Notes under the pieces: generated by a model
What the model saw: only the letters and a program-made list of their open reading frames with translations
Databases searched by the model: none
What the model was told of the DNA's origin: nothing
In this document: one piece after another, positions 33,497 to 42,714 of the stretch
How positions within the stretch are numbered: the first letter of the stretch is position 1
How the letters are laid out: every line of letters starts with the position of its first letter
Made by a program: the position numbers and the translations under genes
Origin: a bacterium
GTDB lineage: Bacteria > UBP6 > UBA1177
NCBI GenBank assembly: GCA_017963125.1
Contig: JAGCUA010000047.1
Span: 22,646-86,645, forward strand
Length of the DNA stretch: 64,000 bases
Direction of reading: 5' to 3'

Positions 33497-33610
33497 TTCA
33501 ACCACCAAAAAAATAACTGCGGGAATATACTCGTAAAAGTCGAAATGTCAAGGTAAATTTGTTTTCCCGTTATTTCCGGCAATATAAAACAGCTGAAGAT
33601 TGCCGCTTTT

Positions 33611-34801
33611 TTACTCAGCCTCGACGAGCACTCCTTTGAGATATTCCGTTTCGGGTGCGCTGACACGGATCGGATGATCGGAAGCCTGATGAAGCTGACG
33701 CAGAATCTTCAGTTCACGGTTTGCATCGTGCGCTGCAAAAGCGACAGCGCTTCTGAAATCGGCCAGGCTGACTGCTCCGGAACACGAAAATGTAGCAAAA
33801 ACTCCGCCTCTTTTTACAAGCCTAAGTGCGTTAAAATTCAAATCTTTATAAGCTCTTAACCCTTTTTCGAGGTACTTGTTCGAAGGAACGAGTTTCGGCG
33901 GATCAAGCACTACCGAATCAAAAGTTTTTCCTTCCGCGGCGAATTTGCGCAGAAGCTCGAAAACATCTCCTTTTATGAAAGTGTAACGTGACGGATCGAT
34001 CGAATTGAGCTCCATATTCCGGCGGACAAGTGCCTCGGATTCTTTGGAAATATCCAATAATGTCGCGTGGTTAGCACCGTTTTTCAATGCATAGACCGAA
34101 AATGCGCCTGAAAAAGCGCAGATATCAAGAATCTCTCCGCTAGCGACTTCGCCGAAAAACCTGCGGTTATCACGCTGGTCGGCATAAAAACCTGTCTTCT
34201 GACCTTCGAGATCAGCTTCGAAAAAGAGATTGTTTTCACGTGAAACAATTCTCGGAGATTCAAGTTTTCCGTAAAGAATTCCGGTTGTTTCAGGAAGACC
34301 TTCGATTTTTCTGCCGTCACCGTCACTTTTTTCGAAAACAGCTTCAAGTCCCGCAGTTTCCGCTATAATCCCGGCAAGAAGCGGTTTTATCCTGTCAAAA
34401 GCGGGAGTCGAGATCTGGAGAACTCCCGTTTTTTCAAAAACGTCGCAGACTATTCCCGGAAGCATATCAGATTCCGAAAAAATAAGCCTGTAAATACCTG
34501 TATTTTCAGGAATTATTCTTTTTCTGAGGGAAACCGCCCTTGAAATTTTTTCTTTCAGCCATTCTTCATCGGGATATTTTGCTTCGTCCCATTCCAGAAG
34601 ACGCAGTGCGATACCTGATTTTCCGTTGTAGTGAGCCCATGCAACAAAATCTCCGGCAAAATCGAGAACGGCAACAGTGTCACCGTCCGAAACTCCGTCG
34701 GAAATATGCTTTACTGCTTTTGAATAGACCCAGGGATTATGGTTTTTTGCTAATCTTTCACGGCCCTTTTCAAGCGTGACCGTTTTATTCCGGTTTTTCA
34801 T
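33611..34801 (-). CDS. rlmI: 23S rRNA m5C methyltransferase, RlmI family
   Basis: The start at 34801 overlaps the upstream gene's end by 17 bases and gives 396 residues. The N-terminal PUA domain (TLEKGRERLAKNHNPWVYSKAV) precedes a Rossmann methyltransferase with DICAFSGAFSVYALKNGA (SAM loop), VVLDPPKL (motif IV) and FATFSCSGAVS (catalytic Cys region). RlmI methylates C1962 of 23S rRNA in E. coli. A near-parS site lies inside the gene (34232-34247). The 100-base gap to yceD has no gene. Confidence 0.85.
   Translation of the reverse strand: MKNRNKTVTLEKGRERLAKNHNPWVYSKAVKHISDGVSDGDTVAVLDFAGDFVAWAHYNGKSGIALRLLEWDEAKYPDEEWLKEKISRAVSLRKRIIPENTGIYRLIFSESDMLPGIVCDVFEKTGVLQISTPAFDRIKPLLAGIIAETAGLEAVFEKSDGDGRKIEGLPETTGILYGKLESPRIVSRENNLFFEADLEGQKTGFYADQRDNRRFFGEVASGEILDICAFSGAFSVYALKNGANHATLLDISKESEALVRRNMELNSIDPSRYTFIKGDVFELLRKFAAEGKTFDSVVLDPPKLVPSNKYLEKGLRAYKDLNFNALRLVKRGGVFATFSCSGAVSLADFRSAVAFAAHDANRELKILRQLHQASDHPIRVSAPETEYLKGVLVEAE
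34232..34247. promoter_or_regulatory. Near-match parS site inside rlmI
   Basis: GTTTTCACGTGAAACA: right half perfect, two mismatches at the outer left against TGTTTCACGTGAAACA. On its own this is weak, but it belongs to a cluster of four such sites around the origin region. Confidence 0.35.
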
Positions 34802-36200
34802 TTGACATTTCCCTTTCGTCAAGGAATGTGTTAAGGATCTGAACGATTGTTTTTTCGGGAAGAACCACTCCTGCCGCATCCGGAATATCCAAAACATTTT
34901 CAGCAGTTACAGTTCTTCTTTCGCTGACTGAAAGATTTTTGTCAAGAACAAGCACTTCAGATTGTTCGAAGAAATTTTTGAATCTCTTGACAACAACGCA
35001 GACATTTCCGTCAAAAAGCCGGACAATGCTTCCTATCGGGTAAATACCGGCTACCGAGATGAACGCTTCGGCAATTTCTTTGTTGAACGAACCTTTTGTG
35101 CAGTTTCTTATTATCGAACGGATCGCCTGCGGTCTCGTCATGAGCGGTCCCTTGTAGAACGAATCTGCCGGCCATTTCCGTGTAACTGCCGAAAAATACG
35201 AAACAACTTTGAGTATTTCTCCCGAAAGCGTCTCGCTTGAATAAGATCTTTCGGACATCAGAGCTTGATCGGAAAAATCGCCTATTCTGAAAGAAGCGTT
35301 GACGGCAGCTTCAATTCTGTCATAGTTGAATTCATCCATTCTCGAAAGCGCGGAGTAGCCTCTTTCCTTATCTTTTGAAAAATATTGGAAATAAGCCGAA
35401 ACGGCGACTCTTTTTATCGACTGCATATCGATTTTAAGTTTTTTCGCAACCAGAACAGACCAGAAAACTCTTGAAACGGCAAAAGCACTTTCAGTTGAAC
35501 CTTCAAAAGCGGCGATTGATGCCAAAAACATAATAAATTCAATGGTTTCGATCTTTTTTGTGTTTGAAACCACGCTTATAAGATCCTGAACTCTGCGTTC
35601 CGTCATGCGGAGCGGAATACTTTCTGCGGCATCGATCATTTTGCAGACATCGCCGAAATCATGAGCTAAAGAACAGTAGATTTTACGAATCGACTGCTCC
35701 GGCGTATAGATCGGAAGATTTCCCGATTCCTCAGGATCGTAAGGGTAGATTTCAATGTGATCTAACGGCGGAAGGTCGGCCTTGACACGTTCGTAAGCCG
35801 CTACTTTCGGTTCACGTCCTACCGGATATTTGCCCATAACGGCAAGAAGAGTCAGAATTTCTTCGTCACGGACTCCTCTTTTGAAAGATATCCCCGACAT
35901 ACAGAGCGAAAGGAAAAGGTCGTAAATATCTTCAAAGTATTTGTCGTCCTGCCTCTGACCTCTGATCCTGACTTTATCGACTTTTATGTCTATTCCGTCA
36001 AAAGTAATCGAAAGAACATCCCTTTCGGCGAAGAAAAAATCCAAAACCTGCTTGAAAAACGTGATTTCTTCAGTGATCCTCTCGTTTTTGTCACCGTACA
36101 TTTTTACGTTTTTCCAGAAAGTGAAAAGCGATTTTGAAAAATTGTAACGCCATTTTTTAGGCGAATTGTCGTATTCCGGTCTGTTTCTTCTTTCATCCAT
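34785..36200 (-). CDS. Degenerate HD-GYP-like protein
   Basis: A 471-residue soluble protein. Residues about 340-430 follow the C-terminal HD-GYP pattern: LMTRPQAIRSIIRN, then FIS..GIYPIGSIVRLFDGNVCVVV, the conserved segment after the GYP helix. The HD and GYP metal-binding motifs themselves are not present, so cyclic-di-GMP phosphodiesterase activity is unlikely. It starts 2 bases after the HEAT-repeat gene and overlaps rlmI, so the three genes form one operon. Likely a scaffold or degenerate sensor partner of the HEAT protein. Confidence 0.6.
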   Translation of the reverse strand: MDERRNRPEYDNSPKKWRYNFSKSLFTFWKNVKMYGDKNERITEEITFFKQVLDFFFAERDVLSITFDGIDIKVDKVRIRGQRQDDKYFEDIYDLFLSLCMSGISFKRGVRDEEILTLLAVMGKYPVGREPKVAAYERVKADLPPLDHIEIYPYDPEESGNLPIYTPEQSIRKIYCSLAHDFGDVCKMIDAAESIPLRMTERRVQDLISVVSNTKKIETIEFIMFLASIAAFEGSTESAFAVSRVFWSVLVAKKLKIDMQSIKRVAVSAYFQYFSKDKERGYSALSRMDEFNYDRIEAAVNASFRIGDFSDQALMSERSYSSETLSGEILKVVSYFSAVTRKWPADSFYKGPLMTRPQAIRSIIRNCTKGSFNKEIAEAFISVAGIYPIGSIVRLFDGNVCVVVKRFKNFFEQSEVLVLDKNLSVSERRTVTAENVLDIPDAAGVVLPEKTIVQILNTFLDEREMSNEKPE

Positions 36201-36202
36201 GA

Positions 36203-38092
36203 CTAACTCCTCCCCTCAAGAATGGCACGCGTTTCGCTGTCGCCGGTCTTTTTTCCTTTTTCGACCCAGTTACGCATCGCCATATTCTTCGCGGCTCTCT
36301 GCATGACAAACCCGAAAACCTGTTTTTTAAGTGGTAAGTATTTGTTTTTATTGAATATATTTCCATGGAGCGTAAACAAAAATTCCAGATGTTCCAGCAT
36401 CGGCGTTATCATTTCACCTTTCATCAGACCGAGCAGAAGATCTATCTCTTCTTTGTCCAACGACAGAAATTCCGGACTTGTTATCCTTCTTTTCACCTGC
36501 ATGAGGACCATCGAAGGATTGCTTAATTTATTTAACGATTTCAATGCAGCGATCCTTAACTCCCTGTTTTCGGAAAATATCATCGAGCCCGGCAGATCGA
36601 AAAACTCATTCCTCCCTGAAGCCAGAATACGGTCCATATAGCGCTCGTAATCGGTAAGATTGAACTTCGAGCGGTTCGCCGGTTTGAAAATTTCGTTGAA
36701 AATGCTCTTTACCTTCATATCCTTGACTTTTACAAGGTTTTCGACAGCCATGATCCTGACTTCCTCGTCTGGACAAAAAACGGCGCGTTCCCAATATTCA
36801 AGGTTCTCGTCTGCGTCATAAATACTTAAAACTCGTGCAGCTTCTATCCTTATCTGCTTTACCTCGTGGTTCATGACTTCGCGGACCTGTGGAAGAAATT
36901 CCGGGTTGTAGGCAAATCTCAGGATGTAAAGGAAATTTCTGACAATGTGCCAGTCCGGATTTTCAATGAATCTCTGGACAACGTCCTTGTCTTTAAGGTT
37001 CTTTGCCAATCCTTCAAGACATGCGAGACGCACTTCTTTGTTATCAAGTTCGCAAAGCTTGGTGAAGGCCGTTTCAAACTGCTCTTCGCTGATAAGATTG
37101 AGCAGATTGCTGAAGCTCCTGATCTGTGAAGAATCTATTCCGTAAGCGACTTCAAAAACTGTATTGAGAAAATCTTCGGACTTTATTCTGTCAAGGACTT
37201 CCTTAATTTTCTGGTAAATTACACTTTTTACATCTTTTATATTTTTCTCTAATAAAATCAGGTCGTTAATATAAATAAAACCTGAAATGAAATCAGCGTT
37301 CTGAATATTCTTGATGGCGTATTCGCATATCTTGCCGACAATATTTCTGTTAGATTCCCTGTCTGGATTGGAAAGAATGACATTTACAGCTCTTTCAAGA
37401 TATTTTTTGACGACGGCATCTTTTCCGCAGCTTTCTGCCCACTTGTTGAATTTTTCCATGTCAACTACCGGCAGCATATTGAATTCATTGGATATTGCTG
37501 AAAGTTCGTTGACGTTCTGAGGACGCATCGAAAAGAGTTCAGCCGGCGTTACAGGTTTGATATCGCTTTTAAACCAGCTCTCCTGCCACGGCTCCGGATC
37601 GCCCATGTCCGGGTCGGAAATAGTTCCGATATGGGTTATTCCGTAATCCCACAGTCTTGTGTTGAAATCGTAGTCCAGCAGAGTATAGTTCAGTGTTTCC
37701 TGAATTACTGCGAAAAAGTTGACTATCTCTTCAGGAGTTATTCCTTTTACAAAATATAACTCTCTGATTTCATTGGTTAAAAATATGTTTCTAAATTTTC
37801 TTTCGCCTTCATCGAAGAGCTTGATCTTGCGTTCCTGATAATAAAAACCGACTTTTTTCGTCGTAACTGTGGCGAAAGGAAGAAGATTGTGTATCACATC
37901 CATGTTCTGCTTCATTGTCTCGGTGAATTCGGCAAATATTTTATCGCGCACAGAGTAGATTTCTGTCATCTTCGACACTTTGACAAGCATTGCCATGATA
38001 GAGCGGATACCTCTGTAAAGCTGAGCTTTCTGTTCAAGCGGAATCGATTTGAAGTATTCTGTAAGTTCCAGTTTTTTTCCTATATACAGCAT
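36203..38092 (-). CDS. HEAT-repeat protein paired with the HD-GYP-like protein
   Basis: A 629-residue soluble, mostly helical protein. Residues about 350-520 carry HEAT-like helical pairs with the typical VRLACLEGL, IRIEAARVLS and VRIMAVENLV signatures. The N-terminal 150 residues resemble the beginning of HD-GYP-associated proteins (FATVTTKKVGFYY...RELYFVKGIT). It is the first gene of the operon with the HD-GYP-like gene. Enzymatic residues are not seen; a regulatory protein-protein platform is inferred. The 120-base gap up to the divergent glycerophosphodiesterase gene should contain both promoters. Confidence 0.6.
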   Translation of the reverse strand: MLYIGKKLELTEYFKSIPLEQKAQLYRGIRSIMAMLVKVSKMTEIYSVRDKIFAEFTETMKQNMDVIHNLLPFATVTTKKVGFYYQERKIKLFDEGERKFRNIFLTNEIRELYFVKGITPEEIVNFFAVIQETLNYTLLDYDFNTRLWDYGITHIGTISDPDMGDPEPWQESWFKSDIKPVTPAELFSMRPQNVNELSAISNEFNMLPVVDMEKFNKWAESCGKDAVVKKYLERAVNVILSNPDRESNRNIVGKICEYAIKNIQNADFISGFIYINDLILLEKNIKDVKSVIYQKIKEVLDRIKSEDFLNTVFEVAYGIDSSQIRSFSNLLNLISEEQFETAFTKLCELDNKEVRLACLEGLAKNLKDKDVVQRFIENPDWHIVRNFLYILRFAYNPEFLPQVREVMNHEVKQIRIEAARVLSIYDADENLEYWERAVFCPDEEVRIMAVENLVKVKDMKVKSIFNEIFKPANRSKFNLTDYERYMDRILASGRNEFFDLPGSMIFSENRELRIAALKSLNKLSNPSMVLMQVKRRITSPEFLSLDKEEIDLLLGLMKGEMITPMLEHLEFLFTLHGNIFNKNKYLPLKKQVFGFVMQRAAKNMAMRNWVEKGKKTGDSETRAILEGRS

Positions 38093-38212
38093 TTCTCCCT
38101 CCCAAAAAGTCCAGATATTTTATGTTTTTTTGTTATTTATTCAATAAATCGTGCTTATTTTTTTCCAATGTATAGAATCGGCATTGTTAAGGTTTTGGAA
38201 AAGGAGAAAAAA

Positions 38213-38908
38213 ATGATAAAAAAACTTATCGGAGGACACCGCGGAAGCCCGAAAAAGGCTCACGAAAACACTATTGAAAGTTTTTCAGCCGCAATTTCCG
38301 ACGGAGCTGATTTCATAGAATTCGATGTCAGGTATTCAAAGGACAGAAAGCTGATAATTCATCATGATCCCGCTTTGAAAGGGCATATACTAAAAGAAAT
38401 GAATTACGACGAAATAGTGAAACTTTCATCAAGTCTCGGCTACAGAGTGCCGCTTCTCGAAGAAGTTATAAGTATGTGCAAATGGAAAATCATGCTCGAT
38501 ATCGAAATCAAAGAACCTGAGACCACAGAAGAAACAGTTGAAAAAACTCTGAAGTACTTTAAACCTGAAGATTTTATAACAACTTCCTTTCACGACAGTG
38601 TTATAACAAAAATAAACAGTAATTTTAAAGGTTTAAAGACAGGGCTTCTTTTTGACGACTCAACGAAAAAAGACCTTAGAGCAAGGATCATCAATCTAAA
38701 ACCTGACTTTGTTCTGCCTGACTGCGGAAATTTCGATTTTACTGTCGGAAATCTTATTCCTTCCCTTCCTTTTGAGACAGAAGCTGTTTACTGGAACGTC
38801 AACAGCGTTGAAGATATGCGGAAAACTCTCGGAAACGACCTTACAAACGGGATAATATCGGACTTTCCGGATATTGCTGTCAAAGAAAACCTATGTTTTC
38901 AACGGTAA
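38213..38908 (+). CDS. ugpQ: Glycerophosphodiester phosphodiesterase
   Basis: ATG 38213 with AAGGAG gives 231 residues, the normal length of cytoplasmic GDPD enzymes. The signature is complete: LIGGHRGSPKKAHENTIESF (catalytic His and the HRG/ENT motifs), FIEFDVRYSKDRKLIIHHD (metal-binding E-x-D and second His) and MLDIEIK. It hydrolyses glycerophosphodiesters to glycerol-3-phosphate and alcohol. There is no signal peptide, so it acts in the cytoplasm. The gene immediately precedes dnaA but is separated by a promoter. The symbol is by similarity to UgpQ. Confidence 0.9.
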   Translation: MIKKLIGGHRGSPKKAHENTIESFSAAISDGADFIEFDVRYSKDRKLIIHHDPALKGHILKEMNYDEIVKLSSSLGYRVPLLEEVISMCKWKIMLDIEIKEPETTEETVEKTLKYFKPEDFITTSFHDSVITKINSNFKGLKTGLLFDDSTKKDLRARIINLKPDFVLPDCGNFDFTVGNLIPSLPFETEAVYWNVNSVEDMRKTLGNDLTNGIISDFPDIAVKENLCFQR

Positions 38909-38929
38909 TTCAAAAAACTATTTTTTTTC

Positions 38930-38958
38930 TTGAAAAGTAACGAATATTTTGCAGAATA
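38930..38958 (+). promoter_or_regulatory. dnaA promoter
   Basis: TTGAAA (38930-38935), a 17-base spacer and AGAATA (38953-38958), about 34 bases before the dnaA ATG. A TGTGGAAAA (TTTTCCACA on the other strand, 7 of 9 to the DnaA box) overlaps the dnaA start at 38993-39001. Confidence 0.5.
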
Positions 38959-38991
38959 GATGGAACTTTTGTAAGACGTCAAGAGGGCTTA

Positions 38992-40341
38992 ATGTGGAAA
39001 ACAATAGTAGAAGAGCTTAAAAAAGCCGACAATAAGGAAATCAACACTTTTATAGATGTTTTATCTCCAAAAAAAGAGTCAAGAGAAGAGATCATAATAA
39101 ACTGCAAAAGCAAGTTTGCTTATGATTTTCTCAAAAAAAACAATTACTTATCTAAAATAGAAAATATAGCTAAAACTCTTTTCGATAAAGATACAGTCGT
39201 TAAATTTACCGTAGTTCCTGAAAACGAAGATAAAGTTCAGAATGAAGACATTCAGCTTGAATTTGATTTCAAAAATAAAGGAAACACCAATAAAAACAAT
39301 GAAGTCATAGAACAGAACGAAGACTACAAAAACTACACTTTCGACAATTTTGTTTCAGGTCCTTCAAATGCTACGGTCTATCATGCTGCACAGACAATAG
39401 CCAAAAATCCCGGAACAGGATATAATCCTTTCTTCATATTCGGCGATTCAGGACTCGGAAAAACTCATATAATACATGCCATAGAAAACTACATAATCCA
39501 GAATAAGCATAAAAGAGTTTATTATTCTACTGCAAATCAGATGATGACAGACTATATCAAGTCTCTTCAAACTAAAACTGTGTCGGAATTCAGAGAAAAT
39601 ATAACAAAAAACGATGTTCTTCTTATAGATGATATTCAGTTTTTATCAGGAAAAAACGGAACTCAGGACGAATTTTTCTATATATTTAACCAGTTTTACG
39701 ACAAAAAAAAGCAGATAGTCTTAACATCTGATAAACACGTCAACGAAATAAACGATATAGACGACAGACTCAGATCGCGTTTCGGTATGGGTGTAATACT
39801 CAATATAATCCCGCCCGAATACGAGACCAGAATAGCCATAATCAAAAAGAAATCTGAGCTTTTTGAGATAAACATAGACAACGAAACAGCTGATTTCATT
39901 GCATCAAACCTTAAAAACAACGTCCGTGAAATAGAAGGAGCTCTTAAAACTCTTAAAATATCCTACGAATTTATAGGAAACGACACCATAGATCTTAAAT
40001 TTGCCAAAAACATCCTTAAGGACATTATAAAAAAGAAACCTACAGAAGTTGAAGATATAATAAAAATAGTCTCTGCAACGACTAAAGTTAAACCCTCAGA
40101 CATAATATCAAAGAAAAGGACGAAAGGGATTTCAATATCAAGGCAGATAGCTATATATCTGACAAGAAAATATACTTCAAAAACTTTCAAGGAAATAGGT
40201 GAAATTTTCGGCGGAAGAGACCATTCGACCATAATAACTTCAATTTCAAACGTTGAAAAACTCATACTTGATGACGAACATATATCAAAACTTGTAGCTA
40301 AACTCAGCAACGACATAGAAATGTCAAAAGGAAGTTTATAA
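38992..40341 (+). CDS. dnaA: Chromosomal replication initiator DnaA
   Basis: A 449-residue protein of normal DnaA length. The N-terminal domain I and a Lys/Asn-rich linker precede the AAA+ domain with Walker A GDSGLGKT (151-158), Walker B LLIDDIQFL near 213, and LRSRFGMGV (arginine finger/box VII). The C-terminal domain IV contains GGRDHSTIITSI, the DnaA-box recognition signature. The AGAGGG site is 5 bases before the ATG. Followed by dnaN and recF in the usual order. Codon usage is visibly richer in ATA (Ile) than in flanking genes. Confidence 0.97.
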   Translation: MWKTIVEELKKADNKEINTFIDVLSPKKESREEIIINCKSKFAYDFLKKNNYLSKIENIAKTLFDKDTVVKFTVVPENEDKVQNEDIQLEFDFKNKGNTNKNNEVIEQNEDYKNYTFDNFVSGPSNATVYHAAQTIAKNPGTGYNPFFIFGDSGLGKTHIIHAIENYIIQNKHKRVYYSTANQMMTDYIKSLQTKTVSEFRENITKNDVLLIDDIQFLSGKNGTQDEFFYIFNQFYDKKKQIVLTSDKHVNEINDIDDRLRSRFGMGVILNIIPPEYETRIAIIKKKSELFEINIDNETADFIASNLKNNVREIEGALKTLKISYEFIGNDTIDLKFAKNILKDIIKKKPTEVEDIIKIVSATTKVKPSDIISKKRTKGISISRQIAIYLTRKYTSKTFKEIGEIFGGRDHSTIITSISNVEKLILDDEHISKLVAKLSNDIEMSKGSL

Positions 40342-40516
40342 CAAATGTTGAAAGTTAATATGTGGAAAATTAAGGACCATGAGTAGTACACAAAAAACAA
40401 ACATATTTTTCAACATCAAAAAACACGATGACTTCTCTGTTTTTATTGACAATTTTTTAACTTCAAACATTATAACAAAGCTATTTATAACTGTTTTTTT
40501 TAATTAGGAGAGAATT
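40342..40516 (+). promoter_or_regulatory. dnaA-dnaN intergenic region with dnaN promoter and possible origin element
   Basis: A 175-base AT-rich gap. It holds a TTGACA at 40446-40451 and TATAAC at 40471-40476 (19-base spacer, or TTATAA with 18), a good dnaN promoter. A TGTGGAAAA DnaA-box-like 9-mer is at 40361-40369, the same word as at the dnaA start. No exact TTATCCACA is seen, so an origin here is only a possibility. Confidence 0.45.
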
Positions 40517-41680
40517 ATGATTAAATTAACTTTCAAAAAAGAAGAACTTCTCAAAGCTCTTGATTACTGCAGTTCATGTATCGAGAAAAAGCACCCTATG
40601 GTGATCCTTACAAACATTCTTTTCAGCTTCAAAGACAATGAATGTACTCTCAATGCAACGAATCTCGAAATCACAGTTATTGCAAAAGTCGGTCTTGAAG
40701 AACCGGCAGGAGAAGGAAAAATAGCAGTTCCTGCAAGATCTATCCATGATATATGCCGTCTTTCAAGAGCTGAGGTAATAGTTTTTGAATATGATGAATC
40801 TTCAAACGTTCTTGATGTCAAGGCTGACAAGTCAGAATATAAGGTCCCGTGCTTTGATTCTTCTGATTTTCCTGAAATTTCCGATACTTCAAAAGAATAT
40901 AAATCAGTGGACATCAGTAAATTCATAAATCTCTACAAGAAAGTCCAGTTCTCAATGGGTGATTACTTCTCAACGAACAAGGCTTATTCAGGAGTTCTTA
41001 TAAAGAAAGTTAAAGATGAAAACGGAGCATCTTCAGTGGATATGGTAACGACGGATATTCACAGGCTTTCTGTTTTAAAACTCAAAAACTTTGATGTAGA
41101 TATTCCTGAGTTCGAAGACGGAATAATCATTCCTGGAAAGAATTTTGCCGAGATAACGAAGATATTCGCAGACTGCAAAGAAGCTCAGGTAGCTATAGAC
41201 AACGACAAAGAAGAAAAAATATTCATAAAGAAAGATAATGTCATATTCATTTCAAGACTTTTCAAAAATGAGTTTCCTAAATACAGTTCAATAATCAGTT
41301 CTTATGAAGTTCTTAACAGCAAGGAATTTGCAGTTATAAACAGAAAAGAACTTATTGATGCTATAAAACGCGTGGTTATCGTTATAAATTCAGAAGACAA
41401 AAACTGGAATTCGAAGTATTTCTTCAAGGAAAATGTTCTTAAACTTACGGCAAATTCAAATTCAGGCGGAACTTCGACAGACGAGATAGTTATAGAAAAA
41501 GGTTTCTCGACTGAAAGAAATGTTGCTGTAAACGCAAGATATTTTCTTGATGTTATCAACGTTATAGACGACAATAACGTAAACGTGATAGTTGAAGAAG
41601 CTGCAAACAAGGCTATGACTATAAAAGAAGAAACTGAAGAATTCTTCTATATCCACATGGTAATGCCGCTTAGAATCTGA
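40517..41680 (+). CDS. dnaN: DNA polymerase III beta subunit (sliding clamp)
   Basis: A 387-residue protein starting after AGGAGAG. It contains the DnaN hallmarks: LTNILFSF near 34, VPARSIHDICR, VKADKSEYKVPCFDSSDFPEI, MVTTDIHRLSV near 177, and the C-terminal HMVMPLRI that forms the partner-binding pocket. Three clamp domains of about 120-130 residues are recognisable. It loads onto DNA as a ring dimer to tether polymerase III. Followed by recF after 5 bases. Confidence 0.97.
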   Translation: MIKLTFKKEELLKALDYCSSCIEKKHPMVILTNILFSFKDNECTLNATNLEITVIAKVGLEEPAGEGKIAVPARSIHDICRLSRAEVIVFEYDESSNVLDVKADKSEYKVPCFDSSDFPEISDTSKEYKSVDISKFINLYKKVQFSMGDYFSTNKAYSGVLIKKVKDENGASSVDMVTTDIHRLSVLKLKNFDVDIPEFEDGIIIPGKNFAEITKIFADCKEAQVAIDNDKEEKIFIKKDNVIFISRLFKNEFPKYSSIISSYEVLNSKEFAVINRKELIDAIKRVVIVINSEDKNWNSKYFFKENVLKLTANSNSGGTSTDEIVIEKGFSTERNVAVNARYFLDVINVIDDNNVNVIVEEAANKAMTIKEETEEFFYIHMVMPLRI

Positions 41681-41685
41681 CATTT

Positions 41686-42714
41686 ATGAAAATAAATTCA
41701 GTTTTCATATCAAATTTCAGATCTTTTTCTGATTTTTCAATAAGTCTTCCACAAAAACTTCTTATAAAAGGAAAAACAGGCTCTGGAAAAACCTCTGTTC
41801 TTGAAGCCTGTTTTATTCTTTCAAGCGGAAGATCGTTTAAAACTTTCGATATAAAAGACTGCATTTCTAAAGAAAGTCAGAATTTCTATATTGAGTCTGA
41901 TTTTGAAGATTTTGAGGGTTACAGCAGAAAAGTTTCAGTTGCCTATGACAGAAAAGGCAATAAAAAAATAATCATAGATGGCGCTGTTTCTTCGAGAAAG
42001 AGTCTTATGAATATAGCTTATCCCGTGGTCCACTCACCTGAAGATATATTTATAGTCACAGGAAGTCCTAAATACAGGAGAGATTTTATAGACAGGATAT
42101 GTTTTATAGAGGACAGAAGCTATTTTGACGACATGAGCGAATACTTAAGATACTTAAGAAACAAAAATGCAGCTCTCAAGGATAAGAATGAAGAAGTAAT
42201 AAAATATCTCAATGCAGCAGCAGTTCCGCTTATTGACAGAATAAGAAGAAAAAGGAATGTTTCATGTGAAACAATCAATAAAAAGGTCTCTGTTTTATTG
42301 GAAAAACTCTTTTCGGGAATGAAAGTTTTTTTCTCTTACAATACTGATGAAAATTGTGCGGAAAAACTTGAAAGCAGACTTGAAAAAGAGCTTGAAAAAG
42401 GTTTTTCTCTTTACGGTCCTCACCTTGACAACATAAACATTACAACAGAAGTCGGAAATGCCAAAAATAACATTTCAATGGGTGAAACTTACATAACTTC
42501 ATTTCTTATAAAACTTGCCGAACTCAGCATCTATGCAGAAAAAAACGAATTTCCTATATTTCTCATAGACGATATTTTTGTTTTTGTAGATGATGAGACC
42601 AAAAAAACGCTTTTTAAAGAAATAGAAGCTTTAAAAAATCAGATACTGATGACAAGTTCAATAGAAAATCTTAATAATTTCAATGATATAGAAGTTTTTT
42701 ATCTGTCAAGGTAA
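41686..42714 (+). CDS. recF: DNA replication and repair protein RecF
   Basis: A 342-residue SMC-like ATPase: VFISNFRSF at the N-terminus, Walker A GKTGSGKTS (about 28-36), the family's SSGRSFKT, a signature-like SMGETY, and the Walker B LIDDIFVFVDDE. RecF helps load RecA at gaps with RecO and RecR. It starts 5 bases after dnaN with no strong ribosome site of its own, suggesting coupling. A near-perfect parS palindrome lies inside the gene. Its 3' end overlaps the convergent glycosyltransferase gene by 16 bases. Confidence 0.95.
   Translation: MKINSVFISNFRSFSDFSISLPQKLLIKGKTGSGKTSVLEACFILSSGRSFKTFDIKDCISKESQNFYIESDFEDFEGYSRKVSVAYDRKGNKKIIIDGAVSSRKSLMNIAYPVVHSPEDIFIVTGSPKYRRDFIDRICFIEDRSYFDDMSEYLRYLRNKNAALKDKNEEVIKYLNAAAVPLIDRIRRKRNVSCETINKKVSVLLEKLFSGMKVFFSYNTDENCAEKLESRLEKELEKGFSLYGPHLDNINITTEVGNAKNNISMGETYITSFLIKLAELSIYAEKNEFPIFLIDDIFVFVDDETKKTLFKEIEALKNQILMTSSIENLNNFNDIEVFYLSR
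42258..42273. promoter_or_regulatory. Near-perfect parS site inside recF
   Basis: TGTTTCATGTGAAACA differs from the bacterial parS consensus TGTTTCACGTGAAACA in one central base. Together with the sites at 50823 and 51124 it defines the ParB-binding zone of the chromosome. Confidence 0.7.

Noticed and set aside
37889..38212. N-terminal extension of the glycerophosphodiesterase gene into the HEAT gene
   Set aside because: ATG 38213 has AAGGAG directly before it and begins the conserved GDPD fold; the extension is antisense to the HEAT gene.
40342..40516. Classical origin with DnaA-box cluster
   Set aside because: Only one 9-mer close to the consensus (TTTTCCACA) is found here and one at the dnaA start; no clear cluster of TTATCCACA.
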